Shown piece after piece: positions 27,801 to 41,000 of a stretch of DNA of 64,000 nt. Numbering within the stretch: the stretch's first letter is position 1; each line of letters opens with the position of its first letter. This DNA comes from Vandiemenella viatica. Its lineage: Eukaryota > Arthropoda > Insecta > Orthoptera > Morabidae. The notes beneath the pieces are model-generated. The model was given only the letters and a program-made list of their open reading frames with translations. It had not been told where the DNA came from and made no database searches. Location: assembly GCA_031002005.1 (NCBI GenBank), contig JARYHS010008074.1:184288494-184352493 (forward strand), written 5' to 3'. Both the position numbers and the translations under genes were made by a program.

Positions 27801-30800
27801 TCATCAATTGGTAGAAGACGAACCAAGTAACTTCATTTGTCAGCAAGATTGTGCACCACCTCACTGGCATAACGACATACACGATTGGCTGAACATCGCT
27901 GTAGCCGACTGCTGGATTGGCCGCAAAGGGCCCAAAGACAGAGCTAGTTTCGAATGGCTTCCACGCTCTCCCAATCTGACGCCATGTGATTTCTACCTGT
28001 GGGGGTTTATAAAGGATCATGTGTATGTGTCTACACTACCAGCTGATGTACCTGACCTAAGAAACAGGATTGAAGCAGCTGTTGCAACAATTAAACCACA
28101 AACACTAATCAACGTGGGCTATCAACTTGACTTGTGCCATGTGAAGAGAGGTGCTCATATTGAACACTTGTAAGCTTGTATGTATAACTGTTTGTGCTGC
28201 TCTTTCATTTTATGTATTAATTATAATTTTACATTTTATGTAATAAATACTACAAAGCGTTAAAACCCTGATATTCATTTAGAAACACACTGTGTTTTCT
28301 GCACTTAAAGGATTGAATACCAAAAAATTCCTTTCTTAAAATATGATATGTTCGAAGTGGAGACCTTAAGCTATCTCATTCATACATTTTGGTTAGGTCT
28401 GAAGGGATAATGGCTTGTGACCACAAAAACCCCTTACAGATATAATATATATGATCAATAAAGCTGATTGCTTTAGTGGAAAATAATAGCCACTTCGCGA
28501 CCTTTTCAACTCGCAATTATTTAGCTTCATTTATTCTGAGTAACATTATAATGTGACAAATCGATTTTTTTGAATAATTACAGCAAATTTCCAATTTTTA
28601 AAAAATTCCAAAATCTTTTAACATTTATTTTGACTGAAGTGTAACATATTTATTCAGCTTTTTGTGTTGGTATTTATAAATTGTAGGCAGGAATATTTAA
28701 AACAATGGGGCTGATTCACCCTAAGAAAATCAATATTTTATTGAAATCATCTGCTTCTTACAGTATAAAACAAAGAAATTTTTAGTTTGTACCCCAATAT
28801 CACTTCCTTAATATTTTTCTCTGTAGATGAAAAAAATATCTGCAAACCTTAGATTTTACTCCACTATAACGTACAGTAAAATTATTAAAATTTGAATCTG
28901 ATTCATAGGAAACTGGTCATGTTATCCAGATAACATGTATCTTTATGTAAGATTCCTCCCCCCCTTTCCCATTTGTATGGCATGTATTCTGATTGTAAAC
29001 ATATAACTGCAAGCTGCGAATTTTTTTAACTTAAAACTGTTAATGCCAAATTTTATTACCAGTTAGCTTGTAGTTCTAGTTATTATAGCCTTCTTTTTTT
29101 TCTTTTTTTTTTTTTAATGATATGCAACATGCTGTAAACATCAATACCAAAACTGAAGGCCATGAGGTACAGAAAAGGTTTAATCATGAAGATATTTTTC
29201 TCAAAATCAACGAAAAAGTTTTACAATTGAAATAGAAGATTAAAATCCACAAACATTTTTACCACTTTTTCCTGCAGTAAAAGAAATTGCAATAAATTTC
29301 CAGACAAGGAACAGTTTAACACTCAAAACATAAAACCATTTTCCCATAACCACATCTCACTAACACATTGACTGACAGCTATGAAATAAGTCTTACTGCA
29401 ATTCCTTGCAGCCATTTCGTTTGCTATTGCCATGTAATTATTAATAAATTCATGATTTTACAGTGTAAATAGTTATTGGTGGCTTCTAGGAAGAAATAAA
29501 AAAATCAAATTTGGTTTACACGGATGGAACATTTATTTAAAAAAAAAAGTACAATCACCAAAACAAAAATCAAATCAAACTTGCACAAACAGACTATTTA
29601 TCTATTAAAAATCAAAAATACCAATACCTGAGGATAATCAAATAAAATTTCTTAGTTCTTTTGATAATTTTTGGAACACAGTTTCGTGTTGGGAGCATTT
29701 ACTTTTCAAACAAGTTTGTGTGAATTGTGAATATACCGAGTGTTACAGAAAAATGTATACACACTTCAGGAGAAGAAAAAACATATGGAAACGTTTTCAT
29801 ACAAAATGTTTATTAGCCTGAAAGTAAGATTATAAGTCTGTTTGAAGTTTCCAATACACTTTCTGGGGTAAATGTTTATGTTAAGTGTTCAAAGTGATGG
29901 CCTTCTGCATCAATGCATTTCTGAACACGGGTTGCGACTGATTCGGTAACTACCGCTAAAGTTTCCAGTGGTATATCTGCGCACACTGTTCTAATCTCAT
30001 CCCAAAGTTCGTTCAGGTTATCTGGTTTTCTTCTGTACACCTGGTCTTTCACTGATCCCCATAAGTAAAAGTCCAACGGTGTTAGATCTGGAGAACGCGC
30101 AGGAAACTCGATTGGACCCCTGCGTCCTATCCAATTCTCTGGAAAATGTAGATCAAGGTATGCTCTTACATCCCTATGGTAGTGCGCAGGGGTGCCATCT
30201 TGTTGATAATAAATCCTCTCATTACCGTACAGTTCATGAATGGCAGGTAAAATTGAATCGTTAAGCATTCTCAGATAAAGTTCACCGGTTAAAGTACCTT
30301 CATAACGGAAAGGACCAACGAGTCCCCTACGAGTCAATCCGCACCACACATTTACACCAGGCAAATTCACAGCCGTTTCCACTGTGATGTGGGGATTATT
30401 GTCAGCCCAGTACACACAATTGTGTCTGTTGACAGTTCCATTGAGCTTGAACTGTGCTTCATCTGACCAAACCACATTCCCCACAAATCCCGGAACATTG
30501 TTAACCATGTCCCGAAACCATTCACAAAATTGTAACCTACGATCTGAGTCGTCGTCGTTTAACTGTTGCACCAGTCTGGGAATGTACACTTTAAACTTGC
30601 CTTTCTTCAGAACGCGTAGCACGCTGACATGACTTACACCACTCTCACGCGCACATTGCCTTGTAGATTTTTGTGGCAACTGCTGAAAGCGTTCCAGCAC
30701 CGCAGCCGAGGACTCGTCACTCGTAGCTGTGCGAGGTCGCCCTGATCGGCCTTTATGTACATCACACACTGTTCCATGCAGCTCGAATTTGTCACGTATA

Positions 30801-33800
30801 TGGGTAATTGTTAACCGTGTAGGTGGATCTGTACCAAACTCACGTCTCCACTGTCTCTGGACAGCAGCCACATTCTCAAATTTCCAGTACCACTTTAACA
30901 ATTGCTTACGCTCTTAAAAGATCAACCGTACTTCCGCCATGTTGATATCAGTTAAGCACCGCTGCCCGCGTCACGGCCCTAGCTTGCTGCCACCTATTGA
31001 GCAAACATCACACTACGTTTGTACCAAATTTCATCCTCTCAAGCATGAAAACGAACTCTCTATGACCTTTAAAAGTGTGTATACATTTTTTTGTAACACT
31101 CGGTATATTTCTATGACCTGTGACATTTTTCTTTTTTTGTTCCAATATATGTTTCACTCTGTATAATCTATCGGAAACTGAGTTATCAACAAAATGGAAA
31201 TAACAAAGTAGCAACTGAAACCTGTTGCAACTCGTGTATGATCATCAAAACATCGCATAATATTTGTTCTTACTCCAGTAATGTTCTATTGAAGGAAAGG
31301 AACGGGTTCATTTGTTATAGCAGACAAATAAAAATTCTCATTTCTGCAGTGTTGATGTCTTTCCACTGTGATGTTCAATTTGAGTTTTTTAAACGGATGT
31401 GTTGCAATTTTTTGTGCAGCATGTAAATTGGTTTGGTGGCCAGTAAATGAAGAAACTGTTCCAAAAAAATATAAGAATACCAGCATTTGCTCCATTAGCC
31501 CTGTTGTGTTCCATTTCAAAGTCTTCTAGGAAAATTGCTCAGGCTCTTCTGGAGTACTGACCCACAAGTCACTGTTCTTATTTGATGATTCTTGGGAGGC
31601 ATGGTAATTGTCTGCAAACTTGGAACCAACTACTTCATGTTCCAGATCAAAATCAACTTCATCTAGATCGATGGAGATTTCATCTTCACTATCCTCACTT
31701 GAGGATCCTAATCACTACTCTGTTACCAAAAATTTCTTCAAATTCCGAATCATTAAGACTTGCATAGAGTTCGCGTCCTTTCACAGTCAGTGGTCTTTTC
31801 CATATTGAAAGATAGGTTAGAATTATAACAGTTTTTATTTTTACACGGAATGTAAGTGATAATTTATATCATTAAATAAAAGAATCAGCTTAGAGGCAAC
31901 TATCACTCGCACAACTATATCACATAAAGTGCATGTTTCAAACACGGTTCTCGGAAACTTGCAGGACTGAAACTGGTTTTGTTTACACGAACCAACTACT
32001 ATGTAAAACTATTGAGGGAAAACTTTTAGTCACATGTACCAGCTACGAGATAATTTGTAGGTGTGCTTTTTTTTTTCCTTTCAGAAAAAGCACTACATGC
32101 TTTTTTGGATAATTGTTATATACTACAAATGCAAATTTGGGCAATATGCCATCATCAAATCAAGATGTTGTTTTGGACTGAAATCCTGAGAATCTCTGTG
32201 GCAGTGTTAAAATGATTCAAAAGTACTAAACACCATTTCCAGGTTTGACATAAAATTATTATAGGAGTGTAAGTAGCAGTGTTAATGTAAAGAATATTTT
32301 AATATCTTAAAAACAATATAGCATGAAATTAATTTTTACTTGTTTTTATTGATACTGAAATGTTTATTTATAACTGAACAAATATAAAAATTCATTGATT
32401 TACCAAACAGTTGCAAAAAATTCTCCGAGTGCCTAAAGACATTAAAAAATTACAACTAACGAATTATAAGGAAAAAATGAAATGAAAGTTAGTTAATATA
32501 AACATAGAACATTGCAGAACAAACCTCTGTCTCTCCATTTCTGCTAGTCTTTCAACTTCATCCATCTTTCGATCATGATAACTTCGCTTTCTTGTGTGGC
32601 CTGTAGCTCTTGGTACATCATCTGATACATCTGAACTGCTGCTCGATGATTCAGTATGTGACCGCTTCCTTCAAATCAATTAATACAAGAACCAGAAAAT
32701 GAATCCAGTGCATAAACAAAACATCACACAGAACAATGCACTAATCATTTAATTACTATCAACAGTATGAGGTGTATTTGTCGAGACCGGCACTGTCAAG
32801 TTTGAACAGGTTCTGACTTGTTAGTCATCTTCCAAAGCCTCTATAGTAAGGTTGTGTTTAACACAAATTCCGAAGGCCCTCATGGATTTCTAACTAAGTT
32901 TTGTTTTAAGTTGCAAAAAAAAAAAAAAAAAAAAAAAGCCAAATAAGCACATGAAATGTTAAAAATCAGTGTATGGCCATAATCATTGTTTACAAGTGGT
33001 ATGAGTGATTTAAAACAGGAAATAAGTTGGTTGAAGACAAGCAATGTTCAAGGAGACATCTACTGACTTCAAAAGCAGATGAAAACAGGCAAAAAGTGGC
33101 AAAACTTGTTTGTTCAAACAGGGAAATTACTTACGAAGAACTTAACATCTTGTACATGTTCATGCAAAACATTTTAACTAATAATTTGCAAATGAGATTA
33201 AGTGAGTGCAAAACTTGTTACCAGACTTCCACTGACACAGAGAAGGAAAGTCATTATCAGTTTGCATAGAACTGAAGGATGGCCAAAACTGTAATCGGAG
33301 ATAAAAATCGAGTCTGTGGCAATGACAAGAAAATTCAGAGTACCCAATGGAAAACCAGTAACTCCCCTTGCCCTAAAAAGCCAAGTCAGTCAAAGTCAAA
33401 CATCAAGGTCATCCTAATTGTTTTCTTCTATAATGAGGCCATAGTGTGATCAGAGTTCATTCCAAGGGGAACAACTGCAAACTCTGGATTTTATAAGGGG
33501 ACATTGCAATGTTTGTGAGCACTCTCTTCATCCACAACCTGTTTTTCAATGAGTCCCAACACAGCTGATATCAGTTACCTTATGATCTGCAGCATTTACA
33601 CAAACAAATCTAGCTGCATTCCTTTGGAATCCTTTCAACTTACCCATCATGTGGGAGAGCAGTAACATTCGGGCCTGTCATCCGGTGGAATGTGGGTTTG
33701 AATCCCCATTTCATTCAGATTTCGGATTTCCGTGGTTTCCCTGAAAGCCCATTACTTGGCCCCCAATGACCTCGATAAGGCATAAGAACTTAGTAAAAAA

Positions 33801-35039
33801 AAAAGTTTCATACCATTCCACCAGACCTGAGCAAATGTATCCTGGTTCCCTCAATAGGCAATATGCATAAAATTAAAAAATACAGTTAGTATTTTTATTT
33901 GGAAGCTTTATTACTGTAGAATTATCACTACAACATTTTTTCCCTATTTATTGATTTTAAGTGTTAAAAACTGTAACTTCACGAAAAGCAATGTTTTTTC
34001 TCGAATCGAAACGTGACAAAGTACACATTCATATTGTAAATGAAGGCTTAGTTAATAAGCATTTTTACAATTTTACGATTGTTTTTAAGTTTTATGGTAA
34101 TTTATCAGCATAACTGGTGAATTATTGCACTTTTGTGAGAATACTCATGCAATAAATAGTGAATGGAAGTGGTTTTGTAAAATAATCTCCCAAAAAAACT
34201 ATGTTTTCACAATGAAAACATATTTTGCATTAAATTCAGATTTTACAGTTGCTGACATCAGAGGAGTGAACGCTGCAAGGTAATTAAGTGTTAGATATTT
34301 GAATTATTAATTTTTGTTTTTAGAGCATTAGGTACACCTAATGTAAATCAAGGGACACGGCGGAGTAACTGACAATGAAATATAAGTCTAGAATATTAAC
34401 TGAGTTTGAGGTAAAGTTTAAATGCATCCTGGACCAGAATGATAACTGATAGTTTTTATTACAGGTAAGACACAAGGAATTACATTGCAAAGAAATTACT
34501 TGCCAGAAAATACCATTCAGCCCATTTGACAAGCTTTGAAGTTAGTAACACAATAAAGTAGCAGAAAAGTGATTTTTTTTCAGAAAATCAATGTTTGAAA
34601 ATGAAGTCCTCAATGGTGTACCGTAGGATTCTGTTTTCACAACATAATCGGGAGGAACACACGTGATGACTACACTGCAAACATATGCCAGGAAAGTCTA
34701 CAGCACTACACGATTTTTTCACGTTTTGTTAATAAATTTATTGTTTTGGTATTATTTTTTACTTTATTTCATTTCCATAATTGTACGTTATCAATAAGTA
34801 TTTTAAATATATTATGTAACATCAAGAAGATCGGATTTTTTCTTTTTTCTACGATCGACAAGTTTAATTCCTGGAAGTGGTTGGGTGTAAATGGTTAAAA
34901 ATAAAATAATGTATGTGACTAAAACTGATTTGCCTCCTAACCAAATTTCAATGGCTATTGCTGAGGCATATTAGGAAGTTATTGACCGAAATTGCATTTG
35001 TAGTATCTGTGAGAAGTAACGAGATTTGTTTTAAAGTTG

Positions 35040-35073
<34 letters not shown>

Positions 35074-38000
35074 ATGCTCAACAATTTGTGCCAGTAAAAA
35101 TAAATAGAAATATCTGATACTGAAGGAAGCAAACCCGATATCTCGCGTGAGGTTTTGGGAAAAATTATTTGGATTGTAGAGCTAAAAAAAAGTCCACAAA
35201 TTGTGCGAAAATCTATTTTAGGGAGGGGGGGGGGGTTCTCACGGACCAGGTCTCACCAGAAAGGTGGGGCGGTCTGGCCAGATCTCACGAAATCTCACCA
35301 GAGGGGGGGGGGGGGGCAGAAATCTGAAAAAACACCTCACGTAATTTATGGATGCCTCCTTACTGCCTACACCATTATAGGTAATATATCCCAAATTTTG
35401 TAATTAAAAGATTTTTTTACGTAGGCAGATTTGAAGAAACGACTGGACCACTGACATACCATCAACCAGTTCAGTCATTAAATGATGTGGCCTGTTAAAG
35501 TCATGAGTTCAGGTAGACTCATACCATTCAAAATATATTCAGGAGATTGATGGTCTCCTTTGATGGCTTTAAAAGGTTCGTCTTTGCTTTGGATTAAACT
35601 TGAGTAAGAAATGTATTGAAACATTTACCTTTTAAACTTTTGATTAGAGTTTGAAAAGGTAACAAATTGTTACGTATTATGACAAATTTCACATACGGAC
35701 ATTAAACAATATATACTTACATTAAAATGATCATCACAAGAATGTAAACAACTAGGTGAAGATTCTTTATATATTCTCATGGCTATACACCACTTTTCTT
35801 ACATTCGCATCTCGCGGGACATAAAAATACAATTTATCAGGTGCATTTCTTGTTGTATTTTTGCACATAGGTACAATACAGTATTTATACAATGGTTTTC
35901 GAACTCCTTCTATATCAAAATTAGTTATAAAACAAAAAACGTTTGAGATATAACACTCCACAATGTACAATACGCCAATGCAGTCATGTATAATGATGTC
36001 ACGGTGCAGCTAGCCAAACTGGTGGGGTTTAAATTGTCGGAACTGGATTCCAGTTCAAAATATTTTTTTAATGTTAAATTTTAATATTTTCATCAATAAA
36101 TACATTTTTATGGTTATGTAACAGGGTAAATTATTGATTTAGAATATAAAAATAATACATGCATATACCCTATTGTCTGAAGCATCCATTACAGACTCCA
36201 GTAAATACAGGACTTGGAAATAGCTCCCAATCTTCTGCCCCTTGATGTTTATCATCAAACATTATGTGCAGATATTTACAAGCAATACCTCGTCAACCTT
36301 ACAATATTCATACAAAACCTTACAACATAGTCTTCCTGGGTTTGAAACATTCTCTGTGTCTTGATCAGGTATCTGTATATGAGAAATTTAGAAGTACAAT
36401 TAGTCAGCAACTTCAACCTGATGGTCTTGTAATTTTATGTGGCACTCTGGAGTCTCTCGGCTAAGTTTGTGCTAGTTTTATCCCTTTCATTCCATATTTT
36501 TCAAACTAGTACTCTTCCATATATTCAGGTTTTTTTTGTACACCTTCCTATGTTTTATCCCATATTCCCTCATTAGCCACAAACACCAGTGTCTGCTGAT
36601 CTCCGCTGCTTGCTCCCTTTAGTTCTTTTAATGTTAATGTTATCCACCATTCAAAGTGATCATTTCTATGTTGGCACAGCTCTTACAGTTAGAATACAGT
36701 ATCTAGATTCTTTCTAATCAGGTACTCTCATATTTTAAGTTTTCTTAAACTTTTCCATATAGTTGATCAATGAACTTTACAGATATGCTTTTTTGAAGAT
36801 CTGTAAATGCAGTGATTATGTTTTATCCTCTTTTCCAGTATTTTTCTACCAGCATTCTCAAGGCCAATATTAGCTCTGTCCTGTTTTTTCCAGCCCTAAA
36901 GTTATGTTTTTCCTATTCTAAGATGGTCTCTTGTATTGTTTGCACTTTGGCTTCAATGATTATCATAATCATGAGGTCATGGGATATGAGGCAATGCCTC
37001 TGTAATTTTCTCTTTTCCTTCTGTTCCATTTCTTAAAGATATAATTTGATTAAAAATAGGAATTATCGCCACTTTTGTCCAGTCTTCTGACATTCTGTTA
37101 TTGTTCCATATTGCTCTGAGAACGATACAGCCGCTGTATCCTGGGTGGACCGGCAGCTTTCATTAAATTAGCTGCAACCAATTAGCCCCCACTGACGAGC
37201 CACTTTTGATCTTATGGAGAGTTCACTTCCATTATGTCCAGGTGATTGGAATGTCTATATCTATTATTCCCCGATTTTTTTTTATTGATGTCCAATTAGG
37301 TCCATTAAGAAGCTGTTTAAAATATTGTTTCATGGATACCCTGACATTTCTCATATAGCGAACTACATTTCCATATGCTGTCTTTATTACTGTATTTATT
37401 TCCTTGTCCGATATTTTGCTTTTACAATTCCATACAACATTTTCATATTCCCTTTAATATCTTCTTCCAGTTTAGATGTAAACTCTTCCCAGCTTTTCTT
37501 CCAACACGATTCTTTTAACTTCCAATTTCCTGCATCTAAATTCTTCTGCAATCTAGTCCAATCTGTTATCTACTTATCCACTGTTGTTTCTTCTATTAGA
37601 CTTACATATATCTAGAGCTTTTTTGGCTTTATTTCTATCGACTATTGCCTCTTTTATGCTATTGTTCCACCACGATGTTCTTTTTTTTTTTTAACTTTAC
37701 TGCTTGTTCTTCCACATATTTTCGCTGCACTCCCAAAAGATCATTCATAATTTCCCTTTTTTGGGGGGGCATCCATTAATTATGTGAGGTGAAATAGGGC
37801 AGGGGAGGGAGTGCAGTGAAATTTGACGTCGTCTTTTTAAAAGGACAGTAGAGCTAAAAACAGAAAGGTCTACAAAAGATGCCGATACGGACTCTAGGCC
37901 GGGGTATAACTGTCCTAGGAAACAGGAGAGCTAAAAAAAAAAAGGTAAAAAAAGGACGAGACTGGTCAGCGGGGCAGGGAGTTTTTTTTCTCCCTCAAGA

Positions 38001-41000
38001 TCTCATGTCATCATACAGGAGTGGGGGTGGGTGTTTCTGGAATTCAGGAAAACACTTCACTTAATTACTGGACACCCTCTTTGTATTTTGGTTCTAATTT
38101 TCTCTTGGGACTACTGTTGTATTCCAGATCTTACAGTTTCTAGTCTTTAATTCTCAGACTTTTTCACCTAGTTACATTTGCAATAGCTTTGGCATCTCAT
38201 GCTGCAACAACAAATCTGCAGTCAGTGTTGAGGCTTTCACATTTTGCACTACTTCTCCACTTAGCCTATCTGTCACAGCTGTTTGCTGACCATCCCAGCT
38301 CTATCTTGTTATTATATATCTTTTTTTTTTTTTTTTTTTTTTTTGAAACCACAAATTATTCACCACAAGTTGATTTCGTGTGTAAATATCAAGCAGGCAT
38401 TCTCCCTCATCATTCCCATTGCCAAATACGTATGGCCTGAGAATTCCTTCATAGCTTACCCTATCGTTTCCTACCTGGGCATTTAAGTCTCTAACCATCA
38501 TTAGGATCTCTTCATCAATAATATTTTCCAGTTTTTCTATAAAGTTTATTTTTTGGCCATCGATACATTTTTGCTAAGGGGCATAAACCTCGATCAGAGT
38601 TATGGTTTATTTTTGTAGGTTTACTTCGGGTTTTATTATTCTTTTATTGATAAATGAGACATATGTTACACCATCAATGTGTCTGTGCAGTACTAAACCA
38701 ACTCCATTCTTTGCCACCGATTTATTTCCACATCAGTATAGTTAGTATCTGTCATCTGACATTTCTGTGTTGCAACCTTTCCATTTGGTTTCACTTAGAC
38801 CTAGAATGAGAATATGTCTACAGCTAATTAAATCTGTGGTCTCATTGGATTGTTCAGGGTTCTGATCTGACGCTTTATTCTATGGTTGGTTCTTCTTGTG
38901 CACCTTGGATGATCATCAGACAGTATCATAATTAATTCCAAGGCTCTTGTTTGATATTCAGTGCATGTTTCTTTCAGATACTCGTTTTTACTATCCCTTG
39001 TCACTACAGGGCAATGGTTTCCTTTTCAGTTTTCTCTTGCGGGATGGGTTTCATCCTCCATAATCTATACCACACCGAAGAACTTCTTCTCTGCCGTAGA
39101 TGCTGCTAAGGTCTTCACCATTATCCCCAGGCATCGGTTCTGTGTTATACCCTGCAGAACTGGGTCCCCACCTGGACTACGCCATCTACCATTTTCATCT
39201 ACTGAGATGAAGAATACCCACCACCACATCATGGATGCCCAGGCAAGAATTACTCATGTGGAGGACAGGGAAGGTGAGCCTATCTCCCTTGAGGCGAGAT
39301 AACTGTTGCTTATGATGTCACAACCAAAGTTTACACTGTAACCATTATTATTGCCTAAAATGGCATTCTACACCATTTTTACATCCTTAATTTCTCTTAT
39401 TAAACAAGGACGCTGACTGCTTCCAAAAAGCATTATGCCACCCACATACCTTAAACTAACAGAATTCTCTATAAAATAATGTTTTTTCTTTTTTGTAAAT
39501 GTAAACTCTTTTTATATCTTCCTTGTTCTGACTCTCCAGTGTAATTTTCCTTCCGAAACAATTAGTTCCTACCAGACTATTTTCTTTTTATTATTATTGT
39601 TATTATTGGTATACCAGGGTGGCCACAAGGTAATGAATTAAAAATTCTCCGATATTTCCAGGTTTTCCAGAAAAACCATATTTTTCCCTGATTTAGAAAG
39701 TTTATTTGCATGATTCAGATATTTAAAGTTTTAATTAGATTTTGATTGTAAATAATTAAATCTGGTATAAAACTCAAAAAACTAGAAAAAAAAACATGTT
39801 TAAGAATGTTTATTTGAAAATTTTATAACTAATTTAGTAATCTCATGAAGCATAATTAAAAACGAGTAGCACAAAAATAAGATAATGACTAATATGAACT
39901 AGAACAAATTAGTGATCTTTCAATATTTGGTAGATAAAATAATTGAAGATTTTTAAATTGTTCATCAGTAACTTGACTCAGTCAAAAGCTTAGCTTTTTT
40001 ATGCCTTTTTTTTCATTTGCTACACTTTTCTTTTCAAACCTTCTGGTGCAGTGATTGTAGCTTCTTTTGTTCCATCTTCAATTTCTTCTGTAACACTTTT
40101 GCATAAGTTTCCGTGAGTCTACGCAAGATAGCATGAACACGAGTTTGTATAAACCATGCAATCGTGTAGGCTCTGCCTTGCGTGGTTGCTTGGGTGTGCC
40201 GCTCGCCTTGGCAGTGGTTTATTTGGCGCAAGTCAAAGGCACGAGCACAATGTTTATACTGTCACATCGATTCAGCATTTGAAAGAGCTCTGAATGACGC
40301 TAAACTTTATAAATTGTACCTATTTAGACATCTGGTTTGTATTTACATGATCTTATGTATTATTTTGTTACTTCTTTAATTCACATTATATCATTAATAC
40401 AGAAGTTATAAAGCTGTATAATTATCGCTATTCACATTTTTGCTGGCATTGGTATCTTGAATCTAGGCTTTTGTTTTGATATTAAAGGTTCAATTTTTCC
40501 CAAAAAAAAGTTCAAAGCCAGCTTGTGACCTTCTACAGGACTTCGAAGACTCTCCACAAATTCATTTTTTTTTTTTTTTGGAACATCTGTTTCACACTTA
40601 GCTTGAAATTGTAAAACTGTTTAGTGAAACATAACACCTTTATAAACTTACTCTACGGTTGCTGTTTTATTCAGTACATATAGTACTATAATTCTTACTT
40701 AGATATCATCCACCTTTTTTTAAATATAATTTCGAATGCTTAGTTCCAGAGATAGTTCATGTCAGCGCTCGCGTACGAACATCTCGTCTTCGTATCTTGA
40801 TGAAGCGCAAGACGAAATGCAAGTTGCTAGTGTAAATGCGGCATTTGTTGGCTATTTTAAAAATAATAAAGTTGAATTATTTAATGCAGAAGTTCAATAT
40901 TAAAATAAATTATCAAAAATTTTTCATTTTGGGTTGCTGCAATTAAAATTCCCTGATAATTTTTGAAATTATTTGGATTCCCTGATATTTCAAGGTTGCT

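Larger units (their letters stand above)
25644..32524 (-). other. ARGLU1 intron 2 (6.9 kb)
   Basis: Bounded by GT at 32,524 and AG at 25,644. Contains a piggyBac-like fragment, the near-intact DD41D mariner element, a second mariner-superfamily element and an unassigned GC-richer block at 26.3-26.6 kb. I see nothing in 28.44-29.73 kb or 31.82-32.52 kb beyond AT-rich sequence. Confidence 0.85.

Noticed and set aside
33000..33270. 80-codon frame as a host gene exon
   Set aside because: Its content ([12 protein letters not shown]...[12 protein letters not shown]) follows a mariner transposase N terminus, so it was assigned to the mobile element.
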